64,000 nt of DNA, taken from positions 31,402,885 through 31,466,884 of the forward strand of contig JAQFVV010012394.1 in NCBI GenBank assembly GCA_028023455.1, in the 5' to 3' direction. The stretch is from Epiperipatus broadwayi (Eukaryota; Onychophora; Udeonychophora; Euonychophora; Peripatidae). The notes under the pieces are model-generated. The model ran no database searches, was not told where the DNA came from, and was given only the letters and a program-made list of their open reading frames with translations. The position numbers and the translations under genes are program-made. Positions 25,915 through 36,599 of the stretch are shown one piece after another; the stretch's first letter is position 1, and every line of letters starts with the position of its first letter.

Positions 25915-26245
25915 AACTGTTATTAAAACAGACAAAACTCTCCTTACAATATTGCCACTCAGTGCAAGCCAGAGTAATCAATAGATGTCAGAAGGCTTGT
26001 GCATAAAATCCCAATCTAGTGCTTACTTATCCAATATCCCCAAACTAGTTTCTAGGTGCAGTGCTCTCAGATCCAAGACTCCTCACTGACAAAGGCCACA
26101 AGCCAAAAACTAGTCTGGAGATATTGGATGAGTAGGCACTATATGGAGATTTTATGCACAAGCCTTCTGGCATTTATTGATTATTCTGTCTTGCACTGAG
26201 TGGCAATACTGTATGGAGAGTTTTGCCTGTTTTAATGAAGTTATA
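25915..26245. mobile_element. Palindromic repeat family B with hammerhead relic
   Basis: Arms beginning TATTAAAACAGACAAAACTC at 25921 and ending GAGTTTTGCCTGTTTTAAT near 26237 are inverted copies of each other over about 140 bases. The centre holds a single hammerhead-like core. Related sequence occurs at 27255-27345, 27530-27720 and, again as a palindrome, at 49675-49890. No coding sequence. Confidence 0.75.
26071..26129 (+). ncRNA. Decayed hammerhead ribozyme in repeat B
   Basis: The core CTGACAA (26086-26092) is followed by stem II GGC/GCC with loop CACAA (26094-26104), AAAA (26106-26109) and the self-complementary stem III ACTAGT with the triplet GTC ending at 26115. ATCCAA (26071-26076) pairs with TTGGAT (26124-26129) as distal stem I. 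G8 and G12 are both A; G8 is preceded by C, so a CpG-to-CpA change explains it. Probably inactive, but the fold is conserved. Confidence 0.55.
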
Positions 26246-27250
26246 TATATATATATATAACTTGTTTCATTACAAAGTACACTAATGTACACTAGCATAT
26301 AAAAGCAATTTACCCGCTGAAGAAGAAGCTGTAAGTAGTAACCAAAAACAATTAAATCAAATTAATTTAGGCCTGGTACTTTCAAGGTTTTCCCTCGTAT
26401 TCATGGCCTAAATAAGTTATAAATATCACTCTATCATATTTGCATATTTTTTTTTTTTGATATTTTACTCAAACATACAGCAGATGGTGTAAGAATAGGA
26501 TGAAGAGAACTGCTCTTGGAGGAATGTAAGTGATATTATAGCAGCATCTCATCTGGTGTTAGTTGATTACTCAGGCTTCCAGTAGATGGCTCTTAAATGG
26601 AGCAAAGAGAATTGCTCTTTAATACATACAATTAAGCTGAGAAAGTCATATAATGTTATTGGTATTACTTTCCTAGTCAAATTATAGAAAGGTCTTATAA
26701 TTAGTATGTAACTGAGATCCTCAAAATATATAGAAAATGATTTAGTGTTAGATGTATATAATTTTGCAGCAAGATGGTGTAGTTTATAAAATGTAAAGTT
26801 TTTTTTTACACTTCAGGCCATTGGTTTGTATAGTATAAAGGTAAATGTTTGATTTGTAAGAGCATTAATTCCCATTTTGAATTCTATATCTTTACTAGTA
26901 AAGGCAAAAGTAAAAAACTGTCAGGAAATGTGGACATTACATCACCTGTACCATATGTTGTCTATTGATTATACTATTTAGAAAAGATAGCTCCAAATTT
27001 GGTTGAAGAGAATCATTCTCAGTATTTGAGAGAGTAAGTTGAAAATGTCATGTTGTGTTATTGTTAATAATGCAAATTGTGAATCTTAGCTTGTTAATAA
27101 AATAATTCAGTGAAATAAACTCTTGTTTAAAAGAATCTTAAGTAGATTTGGAAATAATCATTTACACTTAATTTTTTAAGATATTAGTTAAAGAAACGTA
27201 TCATCATCATTATTATGATAAAATCTCTAAATCATCACATGATTACCATT
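26246..27250. other. No gene; degenerate internal repeats
   Basis: The motif AGATGG followed by GAGAGAATTGCTCTT-like sequence recurs about three times (near 26480-26520, 26590-26630 and 26990-27030), suggesting an old repeat. No protein-like frame. Confidence 0.35.
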
Positions 27251-27254
27251 ACCT

Positions 27255-27720
27255 GTGCTTACACAAGCTGTTTAACCATGAGCAAACTCTCCATACAATA
27301 ATTCCTCTCAGTGCAAGCATTAGTAATCAAGCTTTCATGCAGGATGATGGTGACTGTGATTTTTATAAAATTAAAGACACCAAAATGTATAGATACAAAA
27401 CTGGATTTAGATTTATATGATTATGCAAATGAATGAGCTTGAATTGAAAACATTATTGTGTTTTCATCTCTTTCCCATTACTTTATAGTTAACTAAATAG
27501 ATAATGGATGGTTGCTGGAGAGATACACTAGATCCAAAGATCTAGGTGTAATGCTCTCAGATCCAACACTGCTCACTCATAATAGTCACAAACTAAAAAA
27601 TAGTTTAGGAATATTGAATGGGTAGACATTAAGATCGGGATATTATGCACAAACGTCTTGAATCCACTGACTACGGCTTGCATTGGGTGGCACTACCATA
27701 TGAAATGTTTGCTGCTGCTG
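27255..27720 (+). repeat. Repeat family B, diverged copies
   Basis: 27255-27345 matches the left arm of the 25.9 kb palindrome (AACTCTCCATACAATAATTC, CTCAGTGCAAGC). 27530-27720 matches the centre and right arm (CTCAGATCCAACACTG, then TATTATGCACAAACG). The intervening 190 bases are unrelated. The hammerhead core is too decayed to fold (CTCATAA for CTGANGA). Confidence 0.6.
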
Positions 27721-27728
27721 CTATTATT

Positions 27729-27965
<237 letters not shown>

Positions 27966-28115
27966 TTATCTAGAGTGGATCATTTCAACATCATGAATGG
28001 ACTAAGTCTGATACTTGTAAATTTAAATGTAATTATGTAATTGTCCATACATTCTAGTTGAATAGCATTTTACACTTTACTATGATTTAATATTAATCTT
28101 TCAAAATTAAAATAG

Positions 28116-28301
28116 AAAGTAAAAAAATATGTATGGTTGGCCAGATGTAAGAAACAATTTACTCGGACTCTTCCAGATGTTGATTCTTATTTTCTACAAA
28201 CTCTTAAAAAATCTTATCTACAAAATTTTTATATGAGGAAACTTGGAAACTTTTTCAGGTTTCTAGATAAGGTCCTTGATGACCAAACTATCATGTATTA
28301 A
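28116..28301 (+). CDS. Unidentified 61-codon open segment, possible terminal exon
   Basis: A frame open from 28116 to a TAA at 28299-28301 with protein-like composition, containing RCKKQFTRTLPDVDSYFLQT, KKSYLQNFYMRKLGNFFRFL and DKVLDDQTIMY. It lacks an ATG near its start. A CAG at 28142-28144 could be a splice acceptor, but the pyrimidine tract is weak. I do not recognise the family. It could be a final exon, a processed pseudogene piece or chance. Confidence 0.25.
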   Translation, partial: KVKKYVWLARCKKQFTRTLPDVDSYFLQTLKKSYLQNFYMRKLGNFFRFLDKVLDDQTIMY

Positions 28302-28746
28302 TTCATTAAGTTTTGTCCTTTTTACCATTATGATATCAGGTAATTATTAATTATGCCTATAGTATCATTTGTAAACATATATTATTTGTTGTAATAAAGT
28401 TATTTTAGAATAATGTAACGAATGTTTGAATTATAAATTTTTAAAAAATGAAAATAAAATAATTATTGTTTTGATTTCTACATATAGTGAATTACTAAAT
28501 TACTTGGTAAATATTATAATTAAAGATGAAAAATATTGATAAAAAGGCAATGAATTTAATAAAAGATATCTGTCAGAAAAAAAATAGTTCCTACTAAAAA
28601 TTAAAAAAAATAACTACTTCAATTTTCTCTCTAAAGTATGTGATGTGATGTATTATGGCTTCTCCTTAAACGAAGTCAAGAATATCTCAGCAATTATGCC
28701 CAGATAAACCTGTCAGCCACTTTATTTTATATTCCCCACTCTAAAT

Positions 28747-29157
28747 TTACCCATAATCTGCTCTATCCCATTTCCACAACATAATCTTTGTCAACTCTAT
28801 AACCTTTATATTTAAATCCCCCTTATCTTTTTCCAAACCCAGCATAAAAACCAATAATTCACTTTCTGTATAATCACACTTTTCATATTTATTTTTCCAC
28901 AACTTCATTATATATACCCTTTCTGTTTTCAAACATTTACATTCAATTAACAAATGCCTAATATTTTCAATTCCTTCCTTACATAATTTACAAAATAAAT
29001 AACCCATATTTTTCCATTTACATGTATATTCTTTTGTAGCTAAAGATCCCGTTCGAGCCTTAAACAATAAACTACTTTCCTTACTATTATCATATATTAA
29101 CTCACACCTAATATTCTGTTTATTTCTATATATATTTAAACTCTTTTTACTCTCCAT
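28747..29157 (-). pseudogene. LINE polyprotein C-terminus with CCHC knuckle
   Basis: 136 residues from MESKKSLNIYRNKQ to WKWDRADYG. The centre holds CKLCKEGIENIRHLLIEC, a C-x2-C-x8-H-x4-C knuckle found at the C-terminus of several LINE polyproteins. The upstream part of the protein is in another frame at 29215-29517, separated by a stop and a frame change, so the copy is dead. The RT catalytic domain is not present. Confidence 0.7.
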
Positions 29158-29214
29158 ACTATTTCTCCATCTCTCTAATTCCCTAGTCTTTATTAATAAA
29201 TTTATTCTTTTATC

Positions 29215-29517
29215 TCATTCCTTACTACTATAACACTCAATAATCCTCTTAACACAATCATCCCATCTTTTGTACAAATATACTGATATAAATTCTTTAT
29301 CCAAATCTTTTGCATACCGCATTACCTTTCTCACCCATCTTGTTACCTGCCCTTTACTCATAACCCAATTAAATACTATTTTAGCTATTCTTTTATTATC
29401 CATAAACTGCAATCTACCAAACATTTTTATTTTACTTTTTGCATCTCTCATATGAAAACTTGACCATCCCATTTCTCCTTGAATTGCTTCCCTTGCTGTC
29501 CATACTTCTGCATCCAA
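29215..29517 (-). pseudogene. LINE polyprotein post-RT segment
   Basis: Reads WTAREAIQGEMGWSSFHMRD, then KIKMFGRLQFMDNKRIAK and VFNWVMSK, a conserved helical region between RT and the C-terminal knuckle. The same segment lies at 36291-36596 with about 90 percent residue identity by eye. Stop at 29215. Confidence 0.7.
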
Positions 29518-29639
29518 TGCATGTTTCCCTACTTCCCTTTGAGCTTTTTCTAAATAATCTAATATCTTTTTACTAACATATAATGCATCATTACCATATG
29601 TTAACCCTGTTACTGCAACTCCTTTCCATATAATTTATA

Positions 29640-30745
29640 ATTTATATAATTTATATAAGTGGCAACATGCCACCTATTGAGAGAAATTGTTACCAGTTTT
29701 TTTATAATCAATTTTTTTTCATAATATTTTAATTCTAAAAAAATATTATTGATGTCAGAAATTTTGAAAATTCAGCAGCTTGAATCACTATTAAATCATA
29801 TCTTGGTGGTGTTTATTGGGAGTCACCAATGTTGTTAAAAATAGAATATTATATTTTTGAAAAGTCAAATTGCAGGAAAGGTGGTTATAAACTGTTTTAA
29901 CATGTAATCAGTAAACATCTATTAGTGTATGATTGCAATACTGTAAAATGTATTTAAAATTCTTAAACTTCTAAAGCATAAATTGATTGATTTATCAGAT
30001 ATTGATATTTATTTGTTCACATTTTAAAAACAAATGTCAAATAAAAAAAGATTTTGTTTGTTTCTGAAAAAAATCTAAGCCTCCCAGACAGTTGAATGTG
30101 AAATAGCGCTTTTTTTGCTCACAGTACAATTTTTCACAATATTTAAAGAAATCAAATGTGATTTTTTTAAATTTACTTCATTTTTAACAAAAATAGTTAT
30201 CAAATAAAGACAAATTTATTATATTCTGATAAACAATTTTACGTTTAATGTTTGAAGCTTATTTTCAGTGAGAATAATTAAAACTGTCACATTTATAGGG
30301 CAGTGAAAGGGTGTGTAAAGCATAAATGTTTTTTTCCATGAGTGTAAGAAAAATAAAATTGTTTTTAAAGCAATATATACATTATAATTAGTGTTAATAG
30401 AGACAAATATGCTAATGCATGTTTTCTCATAGTTTTTTATTATAAGGATTAAAATTATGATAGATACTACTTTCATTTGCTCATATTTAGACAGAAAATC
30501 AAAGCAAAAATTTTTGGAGACTCCTGTTACAAAAATTATATGTACTATTTTCTAAAATATTCATTAATTAATCTCCTTAAATCTCCACAACATTATTTAT
30601 TATTTGAACAATGCTATTTAAATTGTTCACAATGTCTTCTAACACAATTCAATAGAAAATACAATTTGTTAATTTTATCCAATCATTTTTTTTCTTTAAT
30701 TTTCGATGAACAGATTTATTAAAGTATTTTGTTTCTTACTCACAT
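29640..30745. other. No gene; old repeat block at 29975-30240
   Basis: 29975-30240 aligns with 2080-2345 (shared AAGCATAAATTGAT, AATGTGATTTTTT and TTTATTATATTCTGATAAA in order). The rest is AT-rich with no protein-like frame. Confidence 0.45.
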
Positions 30746-30829
30746 TACATTATCTTTATAAATGTTATATATAGAGTAAGTTAAAAAAAAAAAAAACTCT
30801 TATGAAGCCTCAAAAATACCCTCAACCTC

Positions 30830-30873
30830 AGACCGCGGTTTCTGCCTCTAGCGTCATCAGTGAGGTGCTAGGG
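30830..30873 (-). ncRNA. Hammerhead ribozyme, retrozyme unit 1
   Basis: Reverse complement of the unit 3 core. CTGATGA is at 30854-30860 on the minus strand, and cleavage is predicted between 30831 and 30830. Stem I CCTCA/TGAGG and stem III ACCGCGGT are intact. Confidence 0.8.
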
Positions 30874-31199
30874 AATAAAAATACTAGAACTAGTCCAGCA
30901 TTTTATCAATGCCTAACTATTGAGAAGAAAATCTGAAACTTTCAGACTTTTAAATGTCCAAAAATCCAGCTATCTAACTCAAATAGCCGTATGTGTCTGA
31001 ACTAAGTTCAGATACACCATATATTAATAGCCTTAGCAATATAAAATCGCCAAAGCATTAATAGCAAAAAACTAAAATTAAATTGATAAAAAATCAAGTC
31101 ATATGACCTAATTTTAATAAAGCTCCTATTTACAAATGTTATATATAGAGTAAGTTAAAAAACAAACTCTTATGAAGCTTCAAAAATACCCTCAACCTC

Positions 31200-31244
31200 A
31201 GACCGCGGTTTCTGCCTCTAGCGTCATCAGTGAGGTGCTAGGGA
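31200..31244 (-). ncRNA. Hammerhead ribozyme, retrozyme unit 2
   Basis: Same core as unit 1. The ATAAAA just after this motif marks the head-to-head junction with the plus-strand units. Confidence 0.8.
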
Positions 31245-31260
31245 ATAAAATGCTGGATGC

Positions 31261-31314
31261 CCTAGCACCTCACTGATGACGCTAGAGGCAGAAACCGCGG
31301 TCTGAGGTTGAGGG
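31261..31314 (+). ncRNA. Hammerhead ribozyme, retrozyme unit 3
   Basis: Stem I is bipartite: an outer CCCT/AGGG, an internal loop (AGCA against TTG), and an inner CCTCA (31268-31272)/TGAGG (31303-31307). Core CTGATGA is at 31273-31279. Stem II is short (GCT/GGC with an AGA loop and a C-A mismatch at its base). GAAA is at 31291-31294, stem III is the self-complementary ACCGCGGT, and the triplet GTC ends at 31302. This is a type I arrangement with a minimal stem III. The weak stem II and mismatched 10.1/11.1 pair make in vitro activity uncertain. Confidence 0.85.
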
Positions 31315-31633
31315 TATTTTTGAGGCTTCATAAGAGTTTTTTTTTTTTTTAACTTACTCTATATATAACATTTGTAAATAGGAGCTTTATTAAAATTAGG
31401 TCATATGACTTGATTTTTTATCAATTTAATTTTAGTTTTTTGCTATTAATGCTTTGGCGATTTTATATTGCTAAGGCTATTAATATATGGTGTATCTGAA
31501 CTTAGTTCAGTCACATACGGCTATTTGAGTTAGATAGCTGGATTTTTGGACATTTAAAAGTCTGAAAGTTTCAGATTTTCTTCTCAATAGTTAGGCATTG
31601 ATAAAATGCTGGACTAGTTCTAGTATTTTTATT

Positions 31634-31688
31634 CCCTAGCACCTCACTGATGACGCTGGAGGCAGAAACCGCGGTCTGAGGTTGAGGG
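31634..31688 (+). ncRNA. Hammerhead ribozyme, retrozyme unit 4
   Basis: CTGATGA at 31647-31653, GTC ending at 31676. It differs from unit 3 by one A-to-G change in the stem II loop (GCTGGAGGC). Confidence 0.8.
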
Positions 31689-32012
31689 TATTTTTGAGGC
31701 TTCATAAGAGTTTTTTTTTTTTTTTTTTTAACTTACTCTATATATAACATTTGTAAATAGGAGCTTTATTAAAATTAGGTCATATGACTTGATTTTTTAT
31801 CAATTTAATTTTAGTTTTTTGCTATTAATGCTTTGGCGATTTTATATTGCTAAGGCTATTAATATATGGTGTATCTGAACTTAGTTCAGTCACATACGGC
31901 TATTTGAGTTAGATAGCTGGATTTTTGGACATTTAAAAGTCTGAACGTTTCAGATTTTCTTCTCAATAATTAGGCATTGATAAAATGCTGGACTAGTTCT
32001 AGTATTTTTATT

Positions 32013-32067
32013 CCCTAGCACCTCACTGATGACGCTAGAGGCAGAAACCGCGGTCTGAGGTTGAGGG
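32013..32067 (+). ncRNA. Hammerhead ribozyme, retrozyme unit 5
   Basis: CTGATGA at 32026-32032, GTC ending at 32055. The monomer is cut off about 120 bases downstream at the target duplication. Confidence 0.8.
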
Positions 32068-32190
32068 TATTTTTGAAGCTTCATAAGAGTTTTTTTTTTT
32101 TTTTAACTTACTCTATATATAACATTTGTAAATAGGAGCTTTATTAAAATTAGGTCATATGACTTGATTTTTTATCAATTATCTTTATAA

Positions 32191-33500
32191 TATTAGACAT
32201 GGGTATACATTGTATAAGCAAGAACATGTAAATTGTCTACAAATATAGTTGTAAAAGAGAATCAAAAATTTACACATAAAAACAGTTGTCTTAGCAGAAT
32301 CCACTGACAAAAACTTTTATTAGTTAACATTCTTCAGATTGCCAAAGGATTTATTCTTGATTTTAGAAATATATGTTAATAATTTAAATAAAATAGTGTG
32401 TTATATAGATTTAAAAACAATAAGGGTGTGAATATTATATTCATTCTCGAATATTATATTCATTCTCTATCTGAGAAACTTTAAAATATATATTAAAATT
32501 ATATCCTATAAAGAAAAAAGATCAACATAATCATAAAATAATATAAAAATTGTAAAATAAGGTTAACTACAGAAAACTTATAATTTCTCTAGTAAAGCTC
32601 ATTGTCTTAAATTGTATCTCTTCACTTTGAAAAGCAAGAAAATATGATAAATCACTTAGATTTATCTTTGTAAATATAATTAACTTTGTTTTGATCCATG
32701 TCAGAAAGCCATCTATTTTTTATTAAAGACACTTTAAAATTGTTTAAGAACAATTAAAGTAAAAAAGCATTTGCATAACTAATTTTTATATCATCAATAA
32801 CTGCTACTTATTTGCGACTCCCAAGTCCAAATCAAAAAAATATAATATTGAATGAATGATCATTGACATGAATATATAAACTGATCCGAATGACTGCATT
32901 GCATCCACATAACACGACATAAAGGTGAATTATTCTGTTTATTTGATATTTTATGATGCTGGTTTTTAACTTCTTCATGAAACATCAATAAAGACTTTAA
33001 CAGCATATTCAATTGTAGTTCTATATTGTATTCCATTCTTCCCATATCTTTCCAATGTTTACAAGTCTTTTAATATACACTTACTGTTTTTTATTTTATT
33101 TTTCCTGATTCTTTTTATTCATAGTTTGAATTTTTATGGTAATCATTGATGATATACAATATGAAATAAATATGGTTCTCAACTGTAAAAATAGATTTTC
33201 TTAAAAAAAGTTGAGCATATTTTATTTTAGAAAATAGAAAAGTTTGATTAGAAACAAATATAATTTTTCATCTATATTTGTCTTCAATAAATAATGGTTT
33301 AAAATTGAATGCAAATCTTCTAAGAATTGGCTTGCTTTTTTGCTTATAACCATTATAACTTAAGTTATTTGTTACAATATAAAAAATAGATACCTTACTA
33401 GTAATAACATAATCTACTAAGAATTTATAACCTGGGATACTCTTATCTTATAATGTAGTAACTAAGACATTCAATGTTATGTAAAACAAATCAATAGTAA
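32191..33500. other. No gene recognised
   Basis: AT-rich. A short direct repeat of CGAATATTATATTCATTCTC-type sequence occurs at about 32430-32468. No protein-like frame. Confidence 0.4.
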
Positions 33501-34230
33501 TCAGGTAGGTCATAAAATAATTAATTCATGGCTCTGTGCCAGTACATCACATACTAAATTGTCACATACATTTTATCAAATTCTTTATATCACATGACCT
33601 CAGAAATAAACCTTATCATGTATCCTTGTATTATATACATACATCATTATGTATACTTTTTATCAGATGCATATATCATGACATGAACTTGACATCACAT
33701 ATACACATAATTACATGCACTTTTCATTATATATGCCTGTTTTATCTTAGGTGGTATGTTCCACTGAAACAGGGACTGGTTATCATTTCAAATTTCCTAA
33801 AGTACCATCTTGGAATCAATAATGTGCTATGTCATAACAGAGTTTAGCTATTCCTGCAAAACATGTCTGAATTATGAGCTTGACATGTGGTTTGCATCTT
33901 TGTGGATTATCAATGTCCTCTCTGCAGTCATAAAATCTTGCAAACTACATGAAAGCATTCTTGTAACTCATAGGTTCACTGTAGTATACAGTTTGAGGCA
34001 TTTTAAATGTATCAGCCACAATAGTTCTTAACTTACATTAAGTTTAATTGTAGCACAGGTATAAAATACATTATCAGGATTTTGTATTTTTACTTGTGAG
34101 TTAGATATAATAATGGTTTACCAATTTATGATGAATAGCTAATTATACTATGATGTCATTGGATTAGAAGTGGTACTTCAGGTAACTTGGAGAGAGAATT
34201 AGATATCCCTCACTGGAACACACCTTGTAT
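33500..34230. repeat. Dispersed repeat family C, copies in opposite orientation
   Basis: 33750-33810 (plus) and 34165-34225 (minus) carry the same block seen at 9828-9910. Between them 33920-33960 (GTCATAAAATCTTGCAAACT) matches 51338-51358. The flanks contain degenerate ATCACATATAC-type repeats. No protein-like frame despite moderate open stretches. Confidence 0.5.
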
Positions 34231-34439
34231 TTTTCATTATGCAATCATCATGCATTCCTATCATCATATATACTTTTTATAAATGTGCACATCACATATA
34301 TTTTTCATCATATGTCAAATCATTATGAGTAATTTTCATCACAGTTCAAAATTATCATGGATAATTTTAATAAAAAACATTTATTTAATAATTATTTTTA
34401 TATTATTAAATGAATGTAAATACTTACTCTAGCTGTAAT

Positions 34440-34680
34440 TAAAGGGGATTTGAACCCAGACTTTCAAGCTCCCTACAGTTTTCCACTGCATCCATTATAA
34501 CTGATACACATGACCACATACATGTAAAAAAGATAAATGAACTTGGATGCAATTGATGACTGTAGAGAACCTGGGTTTAAATGCCATTTACTTACATCTA
34601 GGATAAGTATATAACATTTTATTTGTATTTCAATATTACATATTTAGCCTGTATTCTGTCTATCCCTCTTCTATGTATTT
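34440..34680 (-). repeat. tRNA-derived SINE with upstream hammerhead-repeat relic
   Basis: On the minus strand TGGATGCAGTGG (A box, tRNA D arm) is followed about 28 bases later by GGTTCAAATCC (B box, T arm), the spacing of a real tRNA gene. Upstream lie a decayed TTTATC/AGATAAATG block and a region aligned with the hammerhead of the 24.55 kb palindrome. Downstream in that palindrome the same order (hammerhead, GTATCAGT, tRNA-like) is kept. This places a pol III promoter-like body next to a ribozyme in one repeat family. Confidence 0.6.
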
Positions 34681-34689
34681 TAATGGCTC

Positions 34690-35630
34690 TACTGAGGTCC
34701 TACATATAGGGGTCAGATTGCTTTATGGTTAACATGGGTATGACTATAATAGTGGCATCATAAAGGGCTTTTAGCATTCAATCATCAAATTTTTAGTGAT
34801 ATGGATGTTTGAAGAGTTGGAGAGTGAAGAAATTGAAGCCTGACCATTAAAGTGTGCAAATTTGTTTTCTTAATATAAACCAAGGACTGATTATATATAT
34901 ATATATAGAAGATGATAGTTTTATTTTTAATTATTAGTTTTCTAGTACTTATTTATAAATGAAAGTTCCTTTTATTTTTATGGAGTTTGAATTTATATTA
35001 TTTGCTTGCAAAAAATTTACTTGTTAATTCTGAAAAAAAAAAAAACTTATTAAAAATTGCGTAGAAAACAGAAAAAAATTCTTAATGTTTTATATACTTT
35101 TAATTAACAGATTCTGCTTATAATCTGTCTATATTCCGATAGATAATTTTGATAACTGTTTAGTAAATAGTCTCTCTTACTAATTAACTTGTATAATTAT
35201 TTTGCTTTCTTTTGCCAATACCATTTTCAGTTAGATAAAATCTTGTAATTTAACTGCCATCTATTTTCTAAAACTTTGCATACATCTTTATTTTCTGGGA
35301 CAATATATTTTTTTATAGTTTGCAAACAGTTTTTACAAAATATTAGTAAAAATTTAAAACATTTAAATTTTATATGGGATTCATTTTAAACTATGTAATT
35401 TGTTGAACTTTTTTTCAAATCTAACTTAAATATATAAACAAAAAAGTTAAAAATAAAAAATTATATTTTTTTCATAAAAATGGTTTTAGTCAAGTAAATG
35501 ACTAAAAAGTAAAAAGTAAATTTTCTCCAGCTTCATAGTAATTTTAGTAGTATGTGATTTAAAATAAATGTGTGAAGCATTCATGTTGGAAATATTAATT
35601 AGTAATATTTATCAAGGCTGTAATCTCAAG
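34690..35630. other. AT-rich, no gene seen
   Basis: Poly-A/T-rich sequence without protein-like frames or recognised repeats. Confidence 0.4.
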
Positions 35631-35635
35631 AATAT

Positions 35636-36590
35636 GCTGATGTGATGTGATGTGATGTACTGTAGCTTCTTCTTAAACGAAGTCAAGAATCTCTCAGCAA
35701 TTATACCAAGGAAAACTTGTTAGCTACTTAATTTTACATTCCCCAGTCTAATTTTTTCCATATTCTACTCCATTCCATTTCCACAACATAATCTTTGTCA
35801 ACTCTACAGCCTTTATATCTAAATCCCCATTATCTTTTTCCAAACCCAGCATAAAAACCAATAATCTACTTTCTGTATAATCACTTTTTTCATATTTATT
35901 TTTTCATAACTTCATTATATGCACCATTTCTGTTTTCAAGCATTTACATTCAATTAACAAATGCCTAATATTTTCTATTCCTTCCTTACATAATTTACAG
36001 ATTAAATCACCCATATTTTTCCATTTACATGTATATTCTCTTGTTGCTAAAGATGCTGTTCGAGCCTTAAACAATAAACTACTTTCCTTACTATTATTAT
36101 AAATTAACTCACACCTAATATTCTGTTTATTTCTATATATAGTTAAACTCTTTTTACTCTCCATACTAGTTTTCCATCTCTCTAACTCCCTATTCTTTAT
36201 TAATAAATCTTTTCTTTTATCCCATTCCTTACCACTATAACCCTCAACAATCCTCCTAACAAAATCAACCCACCTTTGTACAAATATAAATTATTTATCC
36301 AAATCATTTGCATACTGCATTACCTTTCTCACCCATCTTGTTACCTTCCCTTTACTCATAACCCAATTAAATACTATTTTTGCTATTCTTTTATTATCTA
36401 TAAACTGCAATCTACCAAACATTTTCATTTTACTTTTTGTATCTCTCATATGAAAACTTGACCATCCCATTTCTCCTTTAATTGCCTCCTTTGCTGTCCA
36501 TACATCTGCATCTAATGCATGTCTTCCTACTTCCCTTTGAACTTTTTCTAAATAATTTAAAATGGGATAGTAGGGACCTCTACAGGTCTT
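35636..36590 (-). mobile_element. LINE family E, second long copy
   Basis: Coding segments at 36596-36291 (WTAKEAIKGEMGWSSFHMRD) and 36164-35904 (CKWKNMGDLICKLCKEGIEN) match the 28.6-29.6 kb copy. The 3' end has four GTGAT units at about 35640-35658. It is 5'-truncated near 36560 and frames are broken by stops and small deletions. The 3' UTR begins after a frame break near 35905. Confidence 0.8.
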
Positions 36591-36599
36591 AACCACAAG

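Larger units (their letters stand above)
28630..29640 (-). mobile_element. LINE family E, 5'-truncated copy
   Basis: Contains two coding segments of one polyprotein in adjacent frames (29517-29215, then 29157-28747), a 3' UTR, and a 3' tail of repeated GTGAT units near 28640. It shares about 950 bases with 35636-36590 and the 3' half with 13835-14325. Truncated at about 29640. Confidence 0.8.
30749..32190. mobile_element. Retrozyme-like hammerhead monomer array with 13 bp TSD
   Basis: About 3.8 copies of a monomer of roughly 370-379 bases. The two left units run on the minus strand and the three right units on the plus strand, meeting head to head at about 31245. Hammerhead cleavage sites fall at 30831 and 31201 (minus, 370 apart) and after 31302, 31676 and 32055 (plus, 374 and 379 apart). 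Length differences come from a poly-T run. ATTATCTTTATAA flanks the array at 30749-30761 and 32178-32190 as a perfect 13 bp direct repeat. There is no protein-coding frame. Tandem ribozyme monomers of this size with target duplications are the defining structure of retrozymes, which are non-autonomous elements copied through circular RNA. Confidence 0.85.
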
